A stretch of DNA of 64,000 bases from Mordavella massiliensis. Its GTDB lineage: Bacteria > Bacillota > Clostridia > Lachnospirales > Lachnospiraceae. The translations under genes were made by a program, and so were the position numbers. The stretch lies in NCBI RefSeq assembly GCF_016901695.1, contig NZ_JACJKS010000002.1, positions 62,001 through 126,000 on the forward strand, in the 5' to 3' direction. Shown one piece after another: positions 54,159 through 62,784 of this stretch; position 1 is the first letter of the stretch; the number at the start of each line of letters is the position of its first letter. Under the pieces are notes generated by a model. The model was not told where the DNA came from, ran no database searches, and worked only from the letters and a program-made list of their open reading frames with translations.

Positions 54159-56252
54159 CTAGATGATGCCAAAGAGCAGCTTTCCGTAAGTCGGGAATGG
54201 CCATATAGATGTGTCTGTCATGGTCTCCAGCAGATCCACATCGCCGCGGAGGGCGTCCATGGCCGGGATGACCATATCTCTGTAGTAGAAGGCCTCCTTC
54301 TCGAAATCGGAAATGGTTCCTGCCTCGCTGACAACCCTCTTCAGTGTCTCCAGCTTCTCGTAGGCGGAAGCAGTGAGAGAGGAGATCTTCTTGACTGTGC
54401 TGTATTCATAGGATGTGTCGATCTCCGCTCCGAGAGAGCGCTTTGCGAGTACAGTGTCTGTGAGTGAGTGTGCGTATCCACTGACTGCCGGGAGGATATC
54501 CCGCTCAGCCATCTCGGCCATGGTCAGGGCCTCGATGTGCAGCACCTTCACGTAATTTTCCATCATGATCTCATAGCGGGACTGCATTTCTTCCTCGCTG
54601 AACACCTTGTGGGAGGTGAACAGCTTCACGTTCTTCTCGTGGAGGAAGCAGGGCAGTGCATCCGGCGTGGTGCGCAGGTTCAGAAGACCTCTCTTTTCGG
54701 CCTCCTCAAGCCATGCGTCATCGTAGCCGTTTCCGTTGAAGATGATCCGCTTATGGTCCCGGATCGTATCCCGTATCAGGTCGTGGAGGGCGGTCTCGAA
54801 ATCGTCCGCGCTCTCCAGGATGTCGGCGAACTGCTTCAGCTCTTCTGCCACCGCCGTGTTCAGGATCACGTTGGGGCCTGAGATGGAAGCGGAGGAGCCC
54901 AGCATACGGAACTCAAATTTATTTCCGGTAAAGGCAAAGGGTGATGTCCTGTTCCGGTCTGTGGAGTCCTTGGGGAACTTGGGAAGAACGTGTACGCCGA
55001 CACGCATCAGCTCTTTTTCCTTGCCGTCATATGCCTCGTCATTTTCGATGGCTTTCAGGACCTCGGTTAGCTCATCGCCAAGGAACATGGAGATGACGGC
55101 CGGCGGCGCCTCGTTTGCCCCCAGTCTGTGGTCGTTTCCGGCTGAAGCGGCGGACAGGCGCAGGAGATCCTGGTACTCATCCACAGCCTTGATGACCGCG
55201 CAGAGGAAGAGGAGGAACTGAGCATTCTCGGAGGGCGTGTCGCCGGGCTCAAGGAGATTGATGCCGGTGTCCGTGGAGATAGACCAGTTGTTGTGCTTGC
55301 CGCTTCCGTTGATGCCCTCAAAGGGCTTCTCGTGGAGAAGGCAGACAAGGTCGTGCTTCTTGGCGATCCGCTGCATCAGCTCCATCATCAGCTGGTTGTG
55401 GTCTGTGGCAATGTTGGTAGTGGTGAAGATGGGCGCCAGCTCGTGCTGTGCGGGAGCCACCTCGTTGTGCTCTGTCTTGGCCAGGATTCCCAGCTTCCAG
55501 AGTTCTTCATTGAGTTCCTTCATATATGCCTGGACGCGGGATTTGATGGTGCCGAAGTAGTGGTCCTCCAGTTCCTGCCCCTTGGGCGCCGGTGCGCCGA
55601 ACAGCGTTCTACCGGTGTAGATCAGGTCTTTTCTTTCCTCATAATACTTTTTATCTACCAGGAAATATTCCTGCTCCGGGCCTACCGTTGTCTTTACGGA
55701 TTTCACATCCTCATTTCCGAAGAGGTGCACAACCCGGAGGGCCTGGCGGTTGATGGCCTGCATGCTCCGCAAAAGAGGCGTTTTCTTGTCGAGCGCGTGG
55801 CCGCTGTAGGAGCAGAAGGCCGTGGGGATGCACAGGACACCGTTCTTGATGAAGGCGTAGGCTGTGGGGTCCCAGGCTGTGTATCCTCTGGCCTCAAAGG
55901 TGGCCCGAAGTCCTCCCGACGGGAAGGAGGAGGCGTCCGGCTCGCCCTGCACCAGCTCTTTGCCGGAAAATTCCATGATGACTTTTCCGTCCACATCCGG
56001 GCTGATGAAGCTGTCGTGCTTTTCGGCTGTTATGCCTGTCATGGGCTGGAACCAGTGGGTGTAGTGTGTGACTCCCTTTTCAATCGCCCAGTCTTTCATG
56101 GCGTTGGCGACTACGTTGGCAATATTTATGTCCAGGCTCCTTCCGTCTTTCATTGTACGCTGAAGCTGCTTGAAGGTCTCCTTTGGAAGGCGTTCCTTCA
56201 TGACAGACTCATCAAAAACCATTGAACCAAATTTTTCTGCTGCTGTACTCAT
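54159..56252 (-). CDS. glnN: Glutamine synthetase type III
   Basis: A 697-residue GSIII, much longer than GSI. Motifs: [69 protein letters not shown] and [16 protein letters not shown]. It makes glutamine from glutamate and ammonia. The ATG at 56252 has AAAGGAG 10 bases upstream; an in-frame TTG three codons earlier is too close. It is the first gene of a nitrogen-assimilation operon and is preceded by a leader with a strong terminator, implying attenuation. Confidence 0.96.
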   Translation of the reverse strand: MSTAAEKFGSMVFDESVMKERLPKETFKQLQRTMKDGRSLDINIANVVANAMKDWAIEKGVTHYTHWFQPMTGITAEKHDSFISPDVDGKVIMEFSGKELVQGEPDASSFPSGGLRATFEARGYTAWDPTAYAFIKNGVLCIPTAFCSYSGHALDKKTPLLRSMQAINRQALRVVHLFGNEDVKSVKTTVGPEQEYFLVDKKYYEERKDLIYTGRTLFGAPAPKGQELEDHYFGTIKSRVQAYMKELNEELWKLGILAKTEHNEVAPAQHELAPIFTTTNIATDHNQLMMELMQRIAKKHDLVCLLHEKPFEGINGSGKHNNWSISTDTGINLLEPGDTPSENAQFLLFLCAVIKAVDEYQDLLRLSAASAGNDHRLGANEAPPAVISMFLGDELTEVLKAIENDEAYDGKEKELMRVGVHVLPKFPKDSTDRNRTSPFAFTGNKFEFRMLGSSASISGPNVILNTAVAEELKQFADILESADDFETALHDLIRDTIRDHKRIIFNGNGYDDAWLEEAEKRGLLNLRTTPDALPCFLHEKNVKLFTSHKVFSEEEMQSRYEIMMENYVKVLHIEALTMAEMAERDILPAVSGYAHSLTDTVLAKRSLGAEIDTSYEYSTVKKISSLTASAYEKLETLKRVVSEAGTISDFEKEAFYYRDMVIPAMDALRGDVDLLETMTDTSIWPFPTYGKLLFGII

Positions 56253-56289
56253 GACTCTCAAACTCCTTTTTATTTTTTAGAACAAAAGA

Positions 56290-56356
56290 GCGGCAGTGGA
56301 ACTTCTCCACCCCGATATGGCCATTCTCAGGGTGGAAAAGCGACTCCATTGCCGCA
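56290..56356 (-). promoter_or_regulatory. Second long hairpin in the glnN leader
   Basis: Minus strand: GCGGCA, TGGA and TCCACCC pair with GGGGTGG, TCCA and TGCCGC, leaving a loop with ATGGCCAT. It sits between the leader terminator and the glnN ribosome site, and TCTTTTGTT follows it. A 15-codon frame starting at the loop ATG is open but lacks a good ribosome site. Confidence 0.55.
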
Positions 56357-56371
56357 TGCACAAAGTAAAAG

Positions 56372-56411
56372 AAAAAACGGCGCACAGAAAGATCCTTTCC
56401 GCGACGCCGTT
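56372..56411 (-). terminator. Intrinsic terminator in the glnN leader (attenuator)
   Basis: Minus strand: AACGGCG, bulged T, then CGCGGAAAG pairs with CTTTCTGTG and CGCCGTT around a GAT loop (about 16 bp), followed by TTTTTTC. It lies ~15 nt after the predicted transcription start and ~120 nt before the glnN start codon, so most transcripts would end unless it is disrupted. An extra AACGGC directly precedes the 5' arm and could offer alternative pairing. Confidence 0.8.
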
Positions 56412-56428
56412 GCCGTTCTTTGCCTACG

Positions 56429-56457
56429 ACTATACAGCGCCGGCATGACTTTGTCAA
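56429..56457 (-). promoter_or_regulatory. Promoter of glnN-asnB-gltB-gltD
   Basis: Minus strand: TTGACA (56452-56457), 17-base spacer, TATAGT (56429-56434). Confidence 0.85.
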
Positions 56458-56466
56458 ATTATTTTT

Positions 56467-56484
56467 TGTATTTATTTCCGTACA
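56467..56484. promoter_or_regulatory. Palindrome between divergent gln promoters
   Basis: TGTA-N10-TACA located between the two -35 elements of the divergent promoters. It resembles but does not match the GlnR/TnrA pattern TGTNAN7TNACA. It is a candidate shared operator only. Confidence 0.3.
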
Positions 56485-56508
56485 ATCCACGGGGGAGCCG
56501 GGACAAAG

Positions 56509-56537
56509 TTGACACCTGCGTGGAAATCCGCTATATT
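56509..56537 (+). promoter_or_regulatory. Promoter of the GSI-like gene
   Basis: TTGACA (56509-56514), 17-base spacer, TATATT (56532-56537). The leader is ~100 nt and contains a weak GC-rich hairpin followed by TTTTTC near 56611-56617. Confidence 0.8.
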
Positions 56538-56642
56538 TTTCCATATATTATGAAATGGACAATGGCGTTCATCAAAAGGGGTTCCGGGGAGGGGCTTTCT
56601 TTTGGCGGCGCCTTTTTCATTTTTAAAAAGGAGGAAGCGTCT

Positions 56643-57872
56643 ATGGAACAGTATGATTACGAAAAAGTGATGCGCTTTGTGGAGGAGGAGGACGTCCGGT
56701 TCATCCGCCTGGCGTATTTTGATGTGTTCGGCGTACAGAAAAACATCTCGATCATGGAGGGGCAGCTGGAGCGGGCTTTCCGGGAAGGGATATCCTTTGA
56801 CGCCTCGGCGGTGGCCGGTTTCGGCGACGAAGTGGAGAGCGACCTCTTCCTCCACCCCGATCCGTCCACCTTCTCCATTGTCCCGTGGCGTCCCTCCACC
56901 GGCCGCGTGGCCAGGATGTACTGCGACATCCGCTATCCCGACGGGCGGATCTACGAGAAGGACAGCAGATACATTCTGAAAGAGGCGGTAGAACAGGCGC
57001 GCACAGAGGGGATCCGGGTGGACTTCGGAACAGAGGTGGAGTTCTACCTCTTTGAGACAGATGAGAGGGGAAGCGCCACAAAGATCCCCTTTGACCGGGC
57101 CGGCTACATGGATCTGGCCCCGGAGGACAAGGGGGAGAACATCCGCCGGGAGATCTGCTTTACCCTTATCGATATGGGGATCGAACCGGAAGCGTCCCAC
57201 CACGAGGAGGGGCCTGGGCAGAACGAGATCGACTTTCAGTACAGCGACGCGCTGACTGCCGCGGACAACACGGCTACGTTCAAGTGGGTGGTGAGCACGG
57301 CGGCTATGGGAAACGGGCTGTATGCGGATTTCTCGCCCAAACCGGTCAAGGAATATGCGGGCAACGGCATGCATATCAATATGTCAGTGAAAAGCAGCGA
57401 CGGGGAGGACAAGACGGGGCTGTTCATGAGCGGCATCCTGGACCATATCCGGGAGATCACGCTGTTCCTCAATCCATCTGTGGATTCCTACGCCAGGCTG
57501 GGAGAGAAGAAGGCGCCCAGGTATGTGACATGGTCTCCCCAGAACCGGTCCCAGCTCATCCGCATCCCGGCTGTGAAGAACGGGAAGAAGCGCATTGAGC
57601 TGCGCTCCCCGGATCCGACGGCCAACCCGTACCTGGCCTTCGCGCTCCTCATCCACGCAGGTCTTGACGGGATCCGGAGGGAACTGCCCCTGAGGGATCC
57701 GGTAAGCGTGAACCTGTACACGGCGGGGCCGGAGGTGACGGGAGGTCTTGAGAGACTGCCCGGCAGCCGGGAGGAGGCGTGGGAGTGCGCCGTGGGGAGC
57801 GCCCTTGTGAGGGACGTGCTCCCGGCCGCTTACCTGGAGGCGTACAGGAACCTTCCAAAGACAGACAGATAG
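56643..57872 (+). CDS. Glutamine synthetase family protein, GSI-like
   Basis: A 409-residue GSI-fold protein, shorter than classical GSI (~440-470). Preserved motifs: FGTEVEFYLFE, DLAPEDKGENIRREI, ASHHEEGPGQNEIDF, NRSQLIRIPA and ELRSPDPTANPYLAFA. The loop usually written MHxHxS reads MHINMS, so the second His is Asn, and the adenylylation-type KRLVPG loop is YARLGE. It may be a true ammonia-dependent enzyme, a gamma-glutamyl-amine ligase or a nitrogen sensor. AAGGAGG lies 8 bases before the ATG; the frame is open upstream to an ATG at 56550 that lacks a site. The ANTAR gene follows. Confidence 0.87.
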   Translation: MEQYDYEKVMRFVEEEDVRFIRLAYFDVFGVQKNISIMEGQLERAFREGISFDASAVAGFGDEVESDLFLHPDPSTFSIVPWRPSTGRVARMYCDIRYPDGRIYEKDSRYILKEAVEQARTEGIRVDFGTEVEFYLFETDERGSATKIPFDRAGYMDLAPEDKGENIRREICFTLIDMGIEPEASHHEEGPGQNEIDFQYSDALTAADNTATFKWVVSTAAMGNGLYADFSPKPVKEYAGNGMHINMSVKSSDGEDKTGLFMSGILDHIREITLFLNPSVDSYARLGEKKAPRYVTWSPQNRSQLIRIPAVKNGKKRIELRSPDPTANPYLAFALLIHAGLDGIRRELPLRDPVSVNLYTAGPEVTGGLERLPGSREEAWECAVGSALVRDVLPAAYLEAYRNLPKTDR

Positions 57873-57905
57873 GACTGCACAGAAGATAAAGGAGTGTGAG
57901 AGCAC

Positions 57906-58487
57906 ATGGCAGCAGAGAGGGATCCATACCGCATTCTCGTTGTATCTGCGTCTGAAAAAATGGCCGGCGTGGTCCGGGACGTGCTGCCCGGACCGCAGTA
58001 CAGGCATCCCGTGTGCGTGTCCTCCATGGGGGATGCCAAGCGGATGCTCGTAAGCCAGCCTTTTGACATCCTGATCGTCAACACTCCGCTTACGGACGAC
58101 TTCGGCGTGCAGGCATCCATTGATATCGCACATCAGTACACGGCGGGCATCCTCCTTCTTGTGAAGGCGGAGCTGTATGAACAGGTGTCCCTGCAGACAG
58201 AGAACTACGGCATCGTCACGCTGGCCAGGCCGACGACCCGGCAGGGACTTTGCAGTGCAGTCCGGATGCTCTGCGCCGTGCAGGTGAAGATCCGCAAGCT
58301 GGAGGAGGAACTGCGCCGCGCAAAAGAGCGTCTGAAGGAGCAGCAGACGATAGACAGGGCAAAGTGGATCCTCGTGGATCAGAGAAACATGCGTGAACCG
58401 GACGCCCACCGCTACATCGAAAAATCCGCCATGGACCGCTGCGTGCGCAAGATACGCATCGCCGAGGAGATCATCCGGGAGTCGTGA
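57906..58487 (+). CDS. ANTAR-domain RNA-binding antiterminator with degenerate receiver
   Basis: A 193-residue protein. Residues ~8-120 have a response-regulator-like fold but lack the acidic pocket (ILVVSASEKM) and the phosphoacceptor Asp: the equivalent strand reads LIVNTPL with Asn. A coiled linker (~122-140) leads to a C-terminal ANTAR domain (~140-190; TIDRAKWILVDQRNM, AHRYIEKSAMDRCVRKI). ANTAR domains bind paired hairpins and prevent termination, often on nitrogen genes. The gene sits 33 bases after the GSI-like gene and next to the attenuated glnN leader, so glnN is the obvious candidate target. Confidence 0.88.
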   Translation: MAAERDPYRILVVSASEKMAGVVRDVLPGPQYRHPVCVSSMGDAKRMLVSQPFDILIVNTPLTDDFGVQASIDIAHQYTAGILLLVKAELYEQVSLQTENYGIVTLARPTTRQGLCSAVRMLCAVQVKIRKLEEELRRAKERLKEQQTIDRAKWILVDQRNMREPDAHRYIEKSAMDRCVRKIRIAEEIIRES

Positions 58488-58576
58488 CACACCAGTATTT
58501 ACCAGCGTAAAACGAACGCCGTTTCATATACTAATGACAAAACGCCGGAGAGAAGCGGCAGTGTGGAGACGATGGT

Positions 58577-59644
58577 ATGAGACGATATTGGTACAGACGC
58601 ATTTTGATCATGATCCTCCTGTTTACAGTGTCCGTCGGTGGAAGCTGGTATCTCATAGAAAGAAACAGGGCTGTGCTCACCTGCGAGGCAGGGGCGGAGG
58701 CGGACAGCACGCTCCTGATCCCGGGCGGCATGCCTGTGGGGATCTACCTGGAGACGGAAGGCGCGATGGTCCTTGGCACGGAGAAGATCGAGGGGGAGGA
58801 CGGGCAGGAACATGAGCCGGCCGCCAGCCTCGTGAAGGAGGGAGACTATATCATCGGCCTTGACGATACCAGGATCCGCAGCAAGTCCGAGCTGGTGGAG
58901 GCAGTGGCAGCCCTGGAGCAGGAGGAAGTGGTGCTGCGGGTGCGCAGGGACGGGCAGGAGATGGAGATACGCATGAAGGCGGTCCGCTGTGAGCGGGACG
59001 AATACAAGCTGGGGATCTGGGTGCGGGACAATGCCCAGGGCCTTGGGACCGTCACATTCCTGAGCGCGGACAGCCAGTTCGGCGCGCTCGGGCACGGGAT
59101 CCGGGATACAGACACGGGGGAGCTTCTGGACGCGTCGGAAGGGCTCCTCTATACGACCAGCATCCGGGATATCACCAGGGGGAAGGACGGGACGCCCGGC
59201 GGGATGGAGGGCGTGATCATCTACAACAATTACAACATCCTCGGCCGCATTACCAAGAACACCCAGGACGGGATCTACGGCCGTCTGGACCGCGCCGATA
59301 CGCTGTTCCCGGATACAACGCCCCTTGCCCCGGCCAGGAAGGAGGAAGAGGTCCGGGAGGGGGATGCGGTCATACGGTGCGCGGTCAGCGGGCAGGTGGA
59401 GGAGTACGGGATCCGTATTACAAACATCGACAAAAACGCCCGGGAAGCGAACAAAAAGATCATGCTGGAGGTGACGGACGAAAGGCTCCTTGACCTGACG
59501 GGAGGCATCGTGCAGGGCATGAGCGGAAGCCCCATTATCCAGGACGGGATGCTTGTCGGGGCGGTGACCCACGTGTTTGTAAACGACCCGGCATCCGGGT
59601 ACGGCATCTTTATTCAGGATATGTTGAAACATATCGAGGCGTAA
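58577..59644 (+). CDS. spoIVB: SpoIVB serine peptidase
   Basis: A 355-residue protein with an N-terminal membrane anchor (ILIMILLFTVSVGGSWYLI), a PDZ domain (~80-150; SLVKEGDYIIGLDD) and the S55 peptidase domain with GALGHGI and the catalytic GMSGSPIIQDG. SpoIVB signals from forespore to mother cell to activate pro-sigma-K processing. GGAG lies 8 bases before the ATG. A CATATACT at 58525-58532 resembles a sporulation-sigma -10, with no convincing -35. It is next to spo0A as in Bacillus. Confidence 0.95.
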   Translation: MRRYWYRRILIMILLFTVSVGGSWYLIERNRAVLTCEAGAEADSTLLIPGGMPVGIYLETEGAMVLGTEKIEGEDGQEHEPAASLVKEGDYIIGLDDTRIRSKSELVEAVAALEQEEVVLRVRRDGQEMEIRMKAVRCERDEYKLGIWVRDNAQGLGTVTFLSADSQFGALGHGIRDTDTGELLDASEGLLYTTSIRDITRGKDGTPGGMEGVIIYNNYNILGRITKNTQDGIYGRLDRADTLFPDTTPLAPARKEEEVREGDAVIRCAVSGQVEEYGIRITNIDKNAREANKKIMLEVTDERLLDLTGGIVQGMSGSPIIQDGMLVGAVTHVFVNDPASGYGIFIQDMLKHIEA

Positions 59645-59687
59645 AGAAAGGAGAAAAAAAGAGTCGAGATCTTACGACCGCAAAACC

Positions 59688-59716
59688 TTGATTTCGCATT
59701 TTTGTAATTCTATAAT
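59688..59716 (+). promoter_or_regulatory. spo0A vegetative promoter
   Basis: TTGATT (59688-59693), 17-base spacer, TATAAT (59711-59716). Confidence 0.83.
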
Positions 59717-59758
59717 TTTCCTTGACAGTTTTGAAAGAACAGATAGGAGGATTACGGA

Positions 59759-60541
59759 ATGGGAGAGATCAGTGTGGCAATCGCCGACGACAACGAGAGA
59801 ATTCTGGAACTGCTTGGCGATATCATCAGTACAGACAAGGATCTGCGCCTTGTCGGAAAGGCAAATAACGGGGAGGACATGTGCCGGGTCATCCGGGAGA
59901 AGGAGCCGGATGTTGTCCTCCTGGATCTGATCATGCCAAAAATGGACGGGCTTGGCGTGATGGACGCAGTCAATCATGATAAAACGCTGAAAAAGCGCCC
60001 GTATTTTATCATAGTCACAGCGGTGGGGCAGGAGCGGATCACAGAGGATGCGTTTGACAAAGGCGCCATGTACTATGTGATGAAACCGTTCAGGAACGAG
60101 GTGATCCTGGAGCGGATCAAGCAGGCGACAAGGAAGGGGAAGCCGCCCTGCTCCCACGGCGGGGAGCAGGCGCAGGCAGGGCCTGAGAGGAACCTGGAGA
60201 CAAGGGTGACGGACATGATCCATGAGATCGGGATCCCGGCTCACATCAAGGGATACCACTACCTGCGCGACGCGATCATGATGGCGGTGGAGGACATGGA
60301 TGTGCTCAACGCGGTGACAAAGGTGCTGTACCCGACAGTGGCCAAGCGCCACCAGACAACAGCCAGCCGCGTGGAGCGGGCGATCCGTCACGCCATCGAG
60401 GTGGCGTGGAGCAGGGGGAAGCTGGACACCCTGGACGAGCTGTTCGGATACACGGTCAGCAACGGGAAGGGGAAGCCGACAAATTCGGAATTTATCGCCC
60501 TGATCGCAGACACGCTCCGGCTGGAGTATAAAAACAGATAA
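59759..60541 (+). CDS. spo0A: Sporulation master regulator Spo0A
   Basis: A 260-residue response regulator. The receiver domain has [11 protein letters not shown] and phosphoacceptor Asp in [17 protein letters not shown] (~56); a 20-residue linker precedes the sporulation DNA-binding domain (~145-260), whose recognition helix lies in [18 protein letters not shown]. It commits the cell to sporulation. AGGAGG lies 8 bases before the ATG. It has its own sigma-A-type promoter. Confidence 0.98.
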   Translation: MGEISVAIADDNERILELLGDIISTDKDLRLVGKANNGEDMCRVIREKEPDVVLLDLIMPKMDGLGVMDAVNHDKTLKKRPYFIIVTAVGQERITEDAFDKGAMYYVMKPFRNEVILERIKQATRKGKPPCSHGGEQAQAGPERNLETRVTDMIHEIGIPAHIKGYHYLRDAIMMAVEDMDVLNAVTKVLYPTVAKRHQTTASRVERAIRHAIEVAWSRGKLDTLDELFGYTVSNGKGKPTNSEFIALIADTLRLEYKNR

Positions 60542-60618
60542 CCCTTTTCTTCCACAGAAAAATACGGTATAATAAGGCCATATACTGATATATCGTAAGG
60601 ATGGGAGGAGAAAACATC

Positions 60619-62055
60619 ATGAAACAGATACTTTTTGCGACATCGGAGGCCGTTCCCTTTATCAAGACAGGCGGACTGGCTGACGTGGCCGGGTCCCTGC
60701 CGAAGTATTTTGATAAAGAGAAGTATGATGTCCGCGTCATGCTGCCGAAATACCTCTGCATTAAGGAAGAGTGGAGGAACCGGCTGCAGTACAAGACGCA
60801 TTTTTACATGGATCTGAACTGGAGGACGGAGTACGTGGGCATCCTGGAGATGGAGTACGAGGGGATCACCTTCTACTTCATCGACAATGAGTACTATTTC
60901 AGCGGATGGGCCCCGTACGGCGATATGTATGCGGACATTGAGAAGTTTGCTTTCTTCTCCAAGGCGGTGCTGAGCGCGCTCCCCGTGATCGGGTTCCGCC
61001 CGGACATCATCCACTGCCACGACTGGCAGACCGGCCTCATCCCCGTCTTCCTCGACAACTTCCGCTACGGCAATGAGTACTACAGGGGGATCAAGACGAT
61101 CATGACGATCCACAACCTGAAGTTCCAGGGTACATGGGACACGAAGCGGGTGCAGGACATCACAGGGCTTCCTCCCTACTATTTTGTGCCGGACAAGCTG
61201 GAGGCGTACAAGGACGCCAACTACCTCAAGGGCGGCATTGTCTACGCGGACCGCATCACGACGGTGAGCAATACATACGCGGAGGAGATCAAGACCCCCT
61301 TCTACGGCGAGAAGCTGGACGGCCTTATGAACGCCAGGGCGAACTGCCTGTCCGGCATCGTGAACGGCATCGACTACGATGATTACAATCCGGAGACGGA
61401 CAGACATATCGCGCGCAACTACTCCCTTGCGAACTTCCGCAAGGAGAAGGTGAAGAACAAGCTGGCGCTCCAGGAGGAACTGGGCCTTGAGAAGGACAGC
61501 CGCGTGATGATGATCGGCATCGTGTCCAGGCTGACGGACCAGAAGGGATTCGATCTGATCGACTGCGTGCTGGACGAGCTCTGCCAGGACGCCATCCAGA
61601 TCGTGGCTCTCGGCACAGGCGAGGCGCGCTACGAGAACATGTTCCGCCACTATGCCTGGAAGTACCCGGGCAAGGTGTCCGCGAATATCTACTATTCCGA
61701 GCCCATGTCCCACAAGATCTATGCATCGTCGGACGCATTCCTCATGCCGTCCCTCTTTGAGCCCTGCGGCTTAAGCCAGCTCATGAGCCTCCGGTACGGC
61801 ACGATCCCGATCGTGCGGGAGACAGGCGGCCTGAAGGATACGGTGGAGCCGTACAACGAGTACGAGAAGACAGGAACGGGCTTCAGCTTTGCCAACTACA
61901 ACGCGCATGAGATGATGGCTACCGTCCGCTACGCAGAGCAGATCTACTACGACCACAAGAGAGACTGGAACAAGATCGTGGACCGGGCGATGGAGCAGGA
62001 CTTCTCCTGGAACCATTCCGCCAGGGAGTACGAGAAGCTCTACGACGAATTATAA
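60619..62055 (+). CDS. glgA: Glycogen synthase (ADP-glucose, GT5)
   Basis: A 478-residue GT-B glycosyltransferase: ADP-glucose motif KTGGLADVAGSLPK (~17), HCHDWQTGLIP, and the C-terminal nucleotide-binding segment PSLFEPCGLSQLMSLRYGTIP. It elongates alpha-1,4-glucan. The ATG at 60619 has GGGAGGAG upstream; the ATG at 60601 overlaps that site. A TATAAT near 60566 with a weak -35 may be its promoter. No other glycogen gene is in the window; it follows spo0A. Confidence 0.95.
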   Translation: MKQILFATSEAVPFIKTGGLADVAGSLPKYFDKEKYDVRVMLPKYLCIKEEWRNRLQYKTHFYMDLNWRTEYVGILEMEYEGITFYFIDNEYYFSGWAPYGDMYADIEKFAFFSKAVLSALPVIGFRPDIIHCHDWQTGLIPVFLDNFRYGNEYYRGIKTIMTIHNLKFQGTWDTKRVQDITGLPPYYFVPDKLEAYKDANYLKGGIVYADRITTVSNTYAEEIKTPFYGEKLDGLMNARANCLSGIVNGIDYDDYNPETDRHIARNYSLANFRKEKVKNKLALQEELGLEKDSRVMMIGIVSRLTDQKGFDLIDCVLDELCQDAIQIVALGTGEARYENMFRHYAWKYPGKVSANIYYSEPMSHKIYASSDAFLMPSLFEPCGLSQLMSLRYGTIPIVRETGGLKDTVEPYNEYEKTGTGFSFANYNAHEMMATVRYAEQIYYDHKRDWNKIVDRAMEQDFSWNHSAREYEKLYDEL

Positions 62056-62070
62056 AAAAGAAGACAGATC

Positions 62071-62109
62071 ACGGGCCGCCGCGTTCACATATCGGGCGCG
62101 GCGGCCCGT
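62071..62109 (+). terminator. Strong hairpin after glgA
   Basis: ACGGGCCGCCGCG / CGCGGCGGCCCGT, a perfect 13-bp stem, loop of 13 bases, but only TTGCATTC follows. It is a probable terminator or 3'-end stabiliser. Confidence 0.7.
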
Positions 62110-62130
62110 TGCATTCTACAGGAGAAAGGT

Positions 62131-62784
62131 ATGACAGACGAGAGGACGAAGGAGGCGCTGCGCTATCTCGGATACGGCAGGCAGCAGGCGGACAGCCTTG
62201 TGGCGGAGAAGATCGGGCAGGCGTTCCGGGAGCTGGAACGCACGGCGGACAGGCGGTTTGTCAGCCGGGAGTTCGACCTCTCCCTCACGGGAGACGGGGA
62301 AGTCTGGATCGGCGGCATGCACATCCGCAGCAGGAGCCTCGGGAAGAATATGAAGGGATGCTGCCGGGCCATCCTGCTGGCCGCCACGCTGGGCGCGGGC
62401 GTAGACCGGCTCCTGCGGCGGCAGTCCCTGACGGACATGGCGGACGCGGTCGTGACCCAGGCCTGCGCCGCGGCCATGCTGGAGGCGTATCTGGATGAGG
62501 AGCAGGAGAGGATCGCCGGCCGCCTTGCCGGGGAGGGCAGATACCTGCGGCCCAGGTTCAGCCCCGGATACGGAGATTTTTCCATCCGGCACCAGGGGCA
62601 GATCCTGGCTATGCTGGAGGCGCCGAAGCGGATCGGACTGTCCATGACGGACAGCTGCATGCTGACGCCTGTGAAATCCGTCACGGCCGTGGCCGGCATC
62701 AGCAGGCACAGGGAGCCGTGCCACCGGAGGGGCTGCGAGGCCTGTGAAAAAAGAGACTGCATATATCGGAGGAACGAAGGATGA
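62131..62784 (+). CDS. Stand-alone MetH activation-domain protein
   Basis: A 217-residue protein resembling the AdoMet-binding reactivation domain of cobalamin-dependent methionine synthase (RFSPGYGDFSIRHQGQILAML, then PVKSVTAVAGI). Separate from MetH, it would supply S-adenosylmethionine to re-methylate oxidised cob(II)alamin. The C-terminus adds a Cys-rich tail (CHRRGCEACEKRDC). AGGAGAAAGG precedes the ATG. It overlaps metH by ATGA, which supports partnership. Confidence 0.88.
   Translation: MTDERTKEALRYLGYGRQQADSLVAEKIGQAFRELERTADRRFVSREFDLSLTGDGEVWIGGMHIRSRSLGKNMKGCCRAILLAATLGAGVDRLLRRQSLTDMADAVVTQACAAAMLEAYLDEEQERIAGRLAGEGRYLRPRFSPGYGDFSIRHQGQILAMLEAPKRIGLSMTDSCMLTPVKSVTAVAGISRHREPCHRRGCEACEKRDCIYRRNEG

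Noticed and set aside
56329-56342. AGGGTGGAAAAGCG resembles the T-box sequence AGGGTGGnACCGCG on the plus strand.
   Set aside because: The plus-strand promoter lies downstream of it (56509), the core ACC is missing, and the bases are explained as one arm of the minus-strand glnN leader hairpin.
56253-56457. Glutamine riboswitch (glnA motif) or canonical ANTAR twin hexaloop hairpins in the glnN leader.
   Set aside because: I could not find the conserved glnA-motif segments or two hexaloops with A at position 1 and G at position 4; only the terminator and one long hairpin are evident.
56550-56642. N-terminal extension of the GSI-like protein from an upstream ATG.
   Set aside because: The frame is open but has no ribosome site, whereas AAGGAGG precedes the ATG at 56643 and GS homology begins there.
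58525-58532. CATATACT as a sigma-E or sigma-G promoter of spoIVB.
   Set aside because: Only the -10-like element is seen; no -35 at the right distance, so it is not listed as a feature.
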